Position numbers and translations under genes: made by a program. The notes under the pieces were generated by a model. That model ran no database searches. It was not told where the DNA came from and saw only the letters and a list, made by a program, of their open reading frames with translations. DNA of 5,510 nt from Bacillota bacterium (GTDB lineage: Bacteria; Bacillota; Clostridia; Lachnospirales; Lachnospiraceae). Positions 5,180 through 5,510 of this stretch are shown here, piece after piece. Numbering within the stretch: the first letter of the stretch is position 1; each line of letters starts with the position of its first letter. The DNA lies in NCBI GenBank assembly GCA_023435505.1, contig JAEYRR010000100.1, forward strand, positions 1 to 5,510, written 5' to 3'.

Positions 5180-5510
5180 TTATTTTACAACAAAACAGCT
5201 ATCACCATTTTTTACATGCTCAGACTGAGTTATATGAATCGTCTGATTTTCAGCCAGATTGGTAATGATGAATGGAGTCTCAATTCCAGCAGCATGTTCC
5301 TTGATATAAGAAAGATCGAACTCCATTAAAAGGTCTCCCTTCTTTACTCTATCTCCATCCTGTACTTTAACAGTAAACCCTTTACCATCTAATGCTACAG
5401 TATCTAGTCCTACATGGATTAGGGCTTCTAACCCATTATCTGTCTTTAAGCCAATGGCATGTTTGGTTGGGAATACAAATGCCACTTCACAATCGCATGG
5501 AGCATAAACT
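5180..5510 (-). CDS. Glucose-family PTS EIIA domain, C-terminal 109 residues (partial)
   Basis: The reading frame enters from the right edge of the window, which truncates its 5' part, and ends at a TAA at 5180-5182. The visible part is most of an EIIA-Glc (Crr) beta-sandwich: VYAPCDCEVAFVFPTKHAIGL, then ALIHVGLDTVALDGKGF, GDRVKKGDLLMEFD and TPFIITN. The two active-site histidines are present at visible residues 17 (KHAIG) and 32 (LIHVGLDTV), 15 apart as in E. coli EIIA-Glc H75/H90; the second is the phospho-acceptor. It receives phosphate from HPr and passes it to EIIB. It could be a stand-alone IIA (about 160 residues) or the last domain of an EIICBA permease; the visible part cannot distinguish them. 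The GTG at 5485 is an internal valine, not the start. It is cotranscribed with the GlcT-like gene. Confidence 0.9.
   Translation of the reverse strand, partial: VYAPCDCEVAFVFPTKHAIGLKTDNGLEALIHVGLDTVALDGKGFTVKVQDGDRVKKGDLLMEFDLSYIKEHAAGIETPFIITNLAENQTIHITQSEHVKNGDSCFVVK

Noticed and set aside
4961..5228. Two plus-strand open frames over the GlcT-like and EIIA genes
   Set aside because: Both are antisense to strongly supported PTS genes and lack ribosome binding sites and motifs.

Overview
The window looks like a chromosomal segment of a low-GC, spore-forming Firmicute, most likely a clostridium of the Lachnospiraceae type. The evidence is AT-rich intergenic DNA, strong AGGAGG-type ribosome binding sites, U-tailed hairpin terminators, a SleL/YaaH-like spore cortex hydrolase and a GlcT-type PTS antiterminator. 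The taxonomic placement is inferred from gene content only. No rRNA, tRNA, CRISPR array, insertion sequence or phage gene is visible, and no gene-free stretch exceeds about 170 bases.

Left part (1-1212): the last 32 codons of a MetQ/NlpA-type methionine ABC transporter lipoprotein end at 100. They converge on a minus-strand LysR-type regulator (148-1041), and the two share one long bidirectional terminator. The 171-bp region upstream of the regulator is divergent. It holds a good extended -10 promoter for the regulator, a 12-bp perfect palindrome on its -35 box, and a weak sporulation-sigma-like promoter facing the next gene.

Middle (1213-3519): a two-LysM plus GH18 protein without a signal peptide (SleL/YaaH-like) is followed by its own terminator. 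A second, apparently solitary LysR-type regulator comes next, with a clear vegetative promoter and a T-N11-A dyad just after the -10.

Right part (3500-5510, all minus strand): reading leftwards from the window edge, the C-terminal end of a glucose-family PTS EIIA domain is followed after 19 bases by a GlcT-like antiterminator and a terminator. A new sigma-A-type promoter then drives two consecutive small membrane proteins that are paralogues of each other and that I cannot assign to a known family. The last of these ends inside the 3' end of the second LysR gene (20-bp convergent overlap), with no terminator visible between them.

Functionally this is a mosaic of amino-acid uptake, spore germination, sugar PTS control and two transcription factors. 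The least explained element is the pair of duplicated three-helix membrane proteins. Three start sites are set here to internal ATG codons (5160, 4198, 3832) because the longer frames run through ribosome binding sites or a terminator, or start at TTG.
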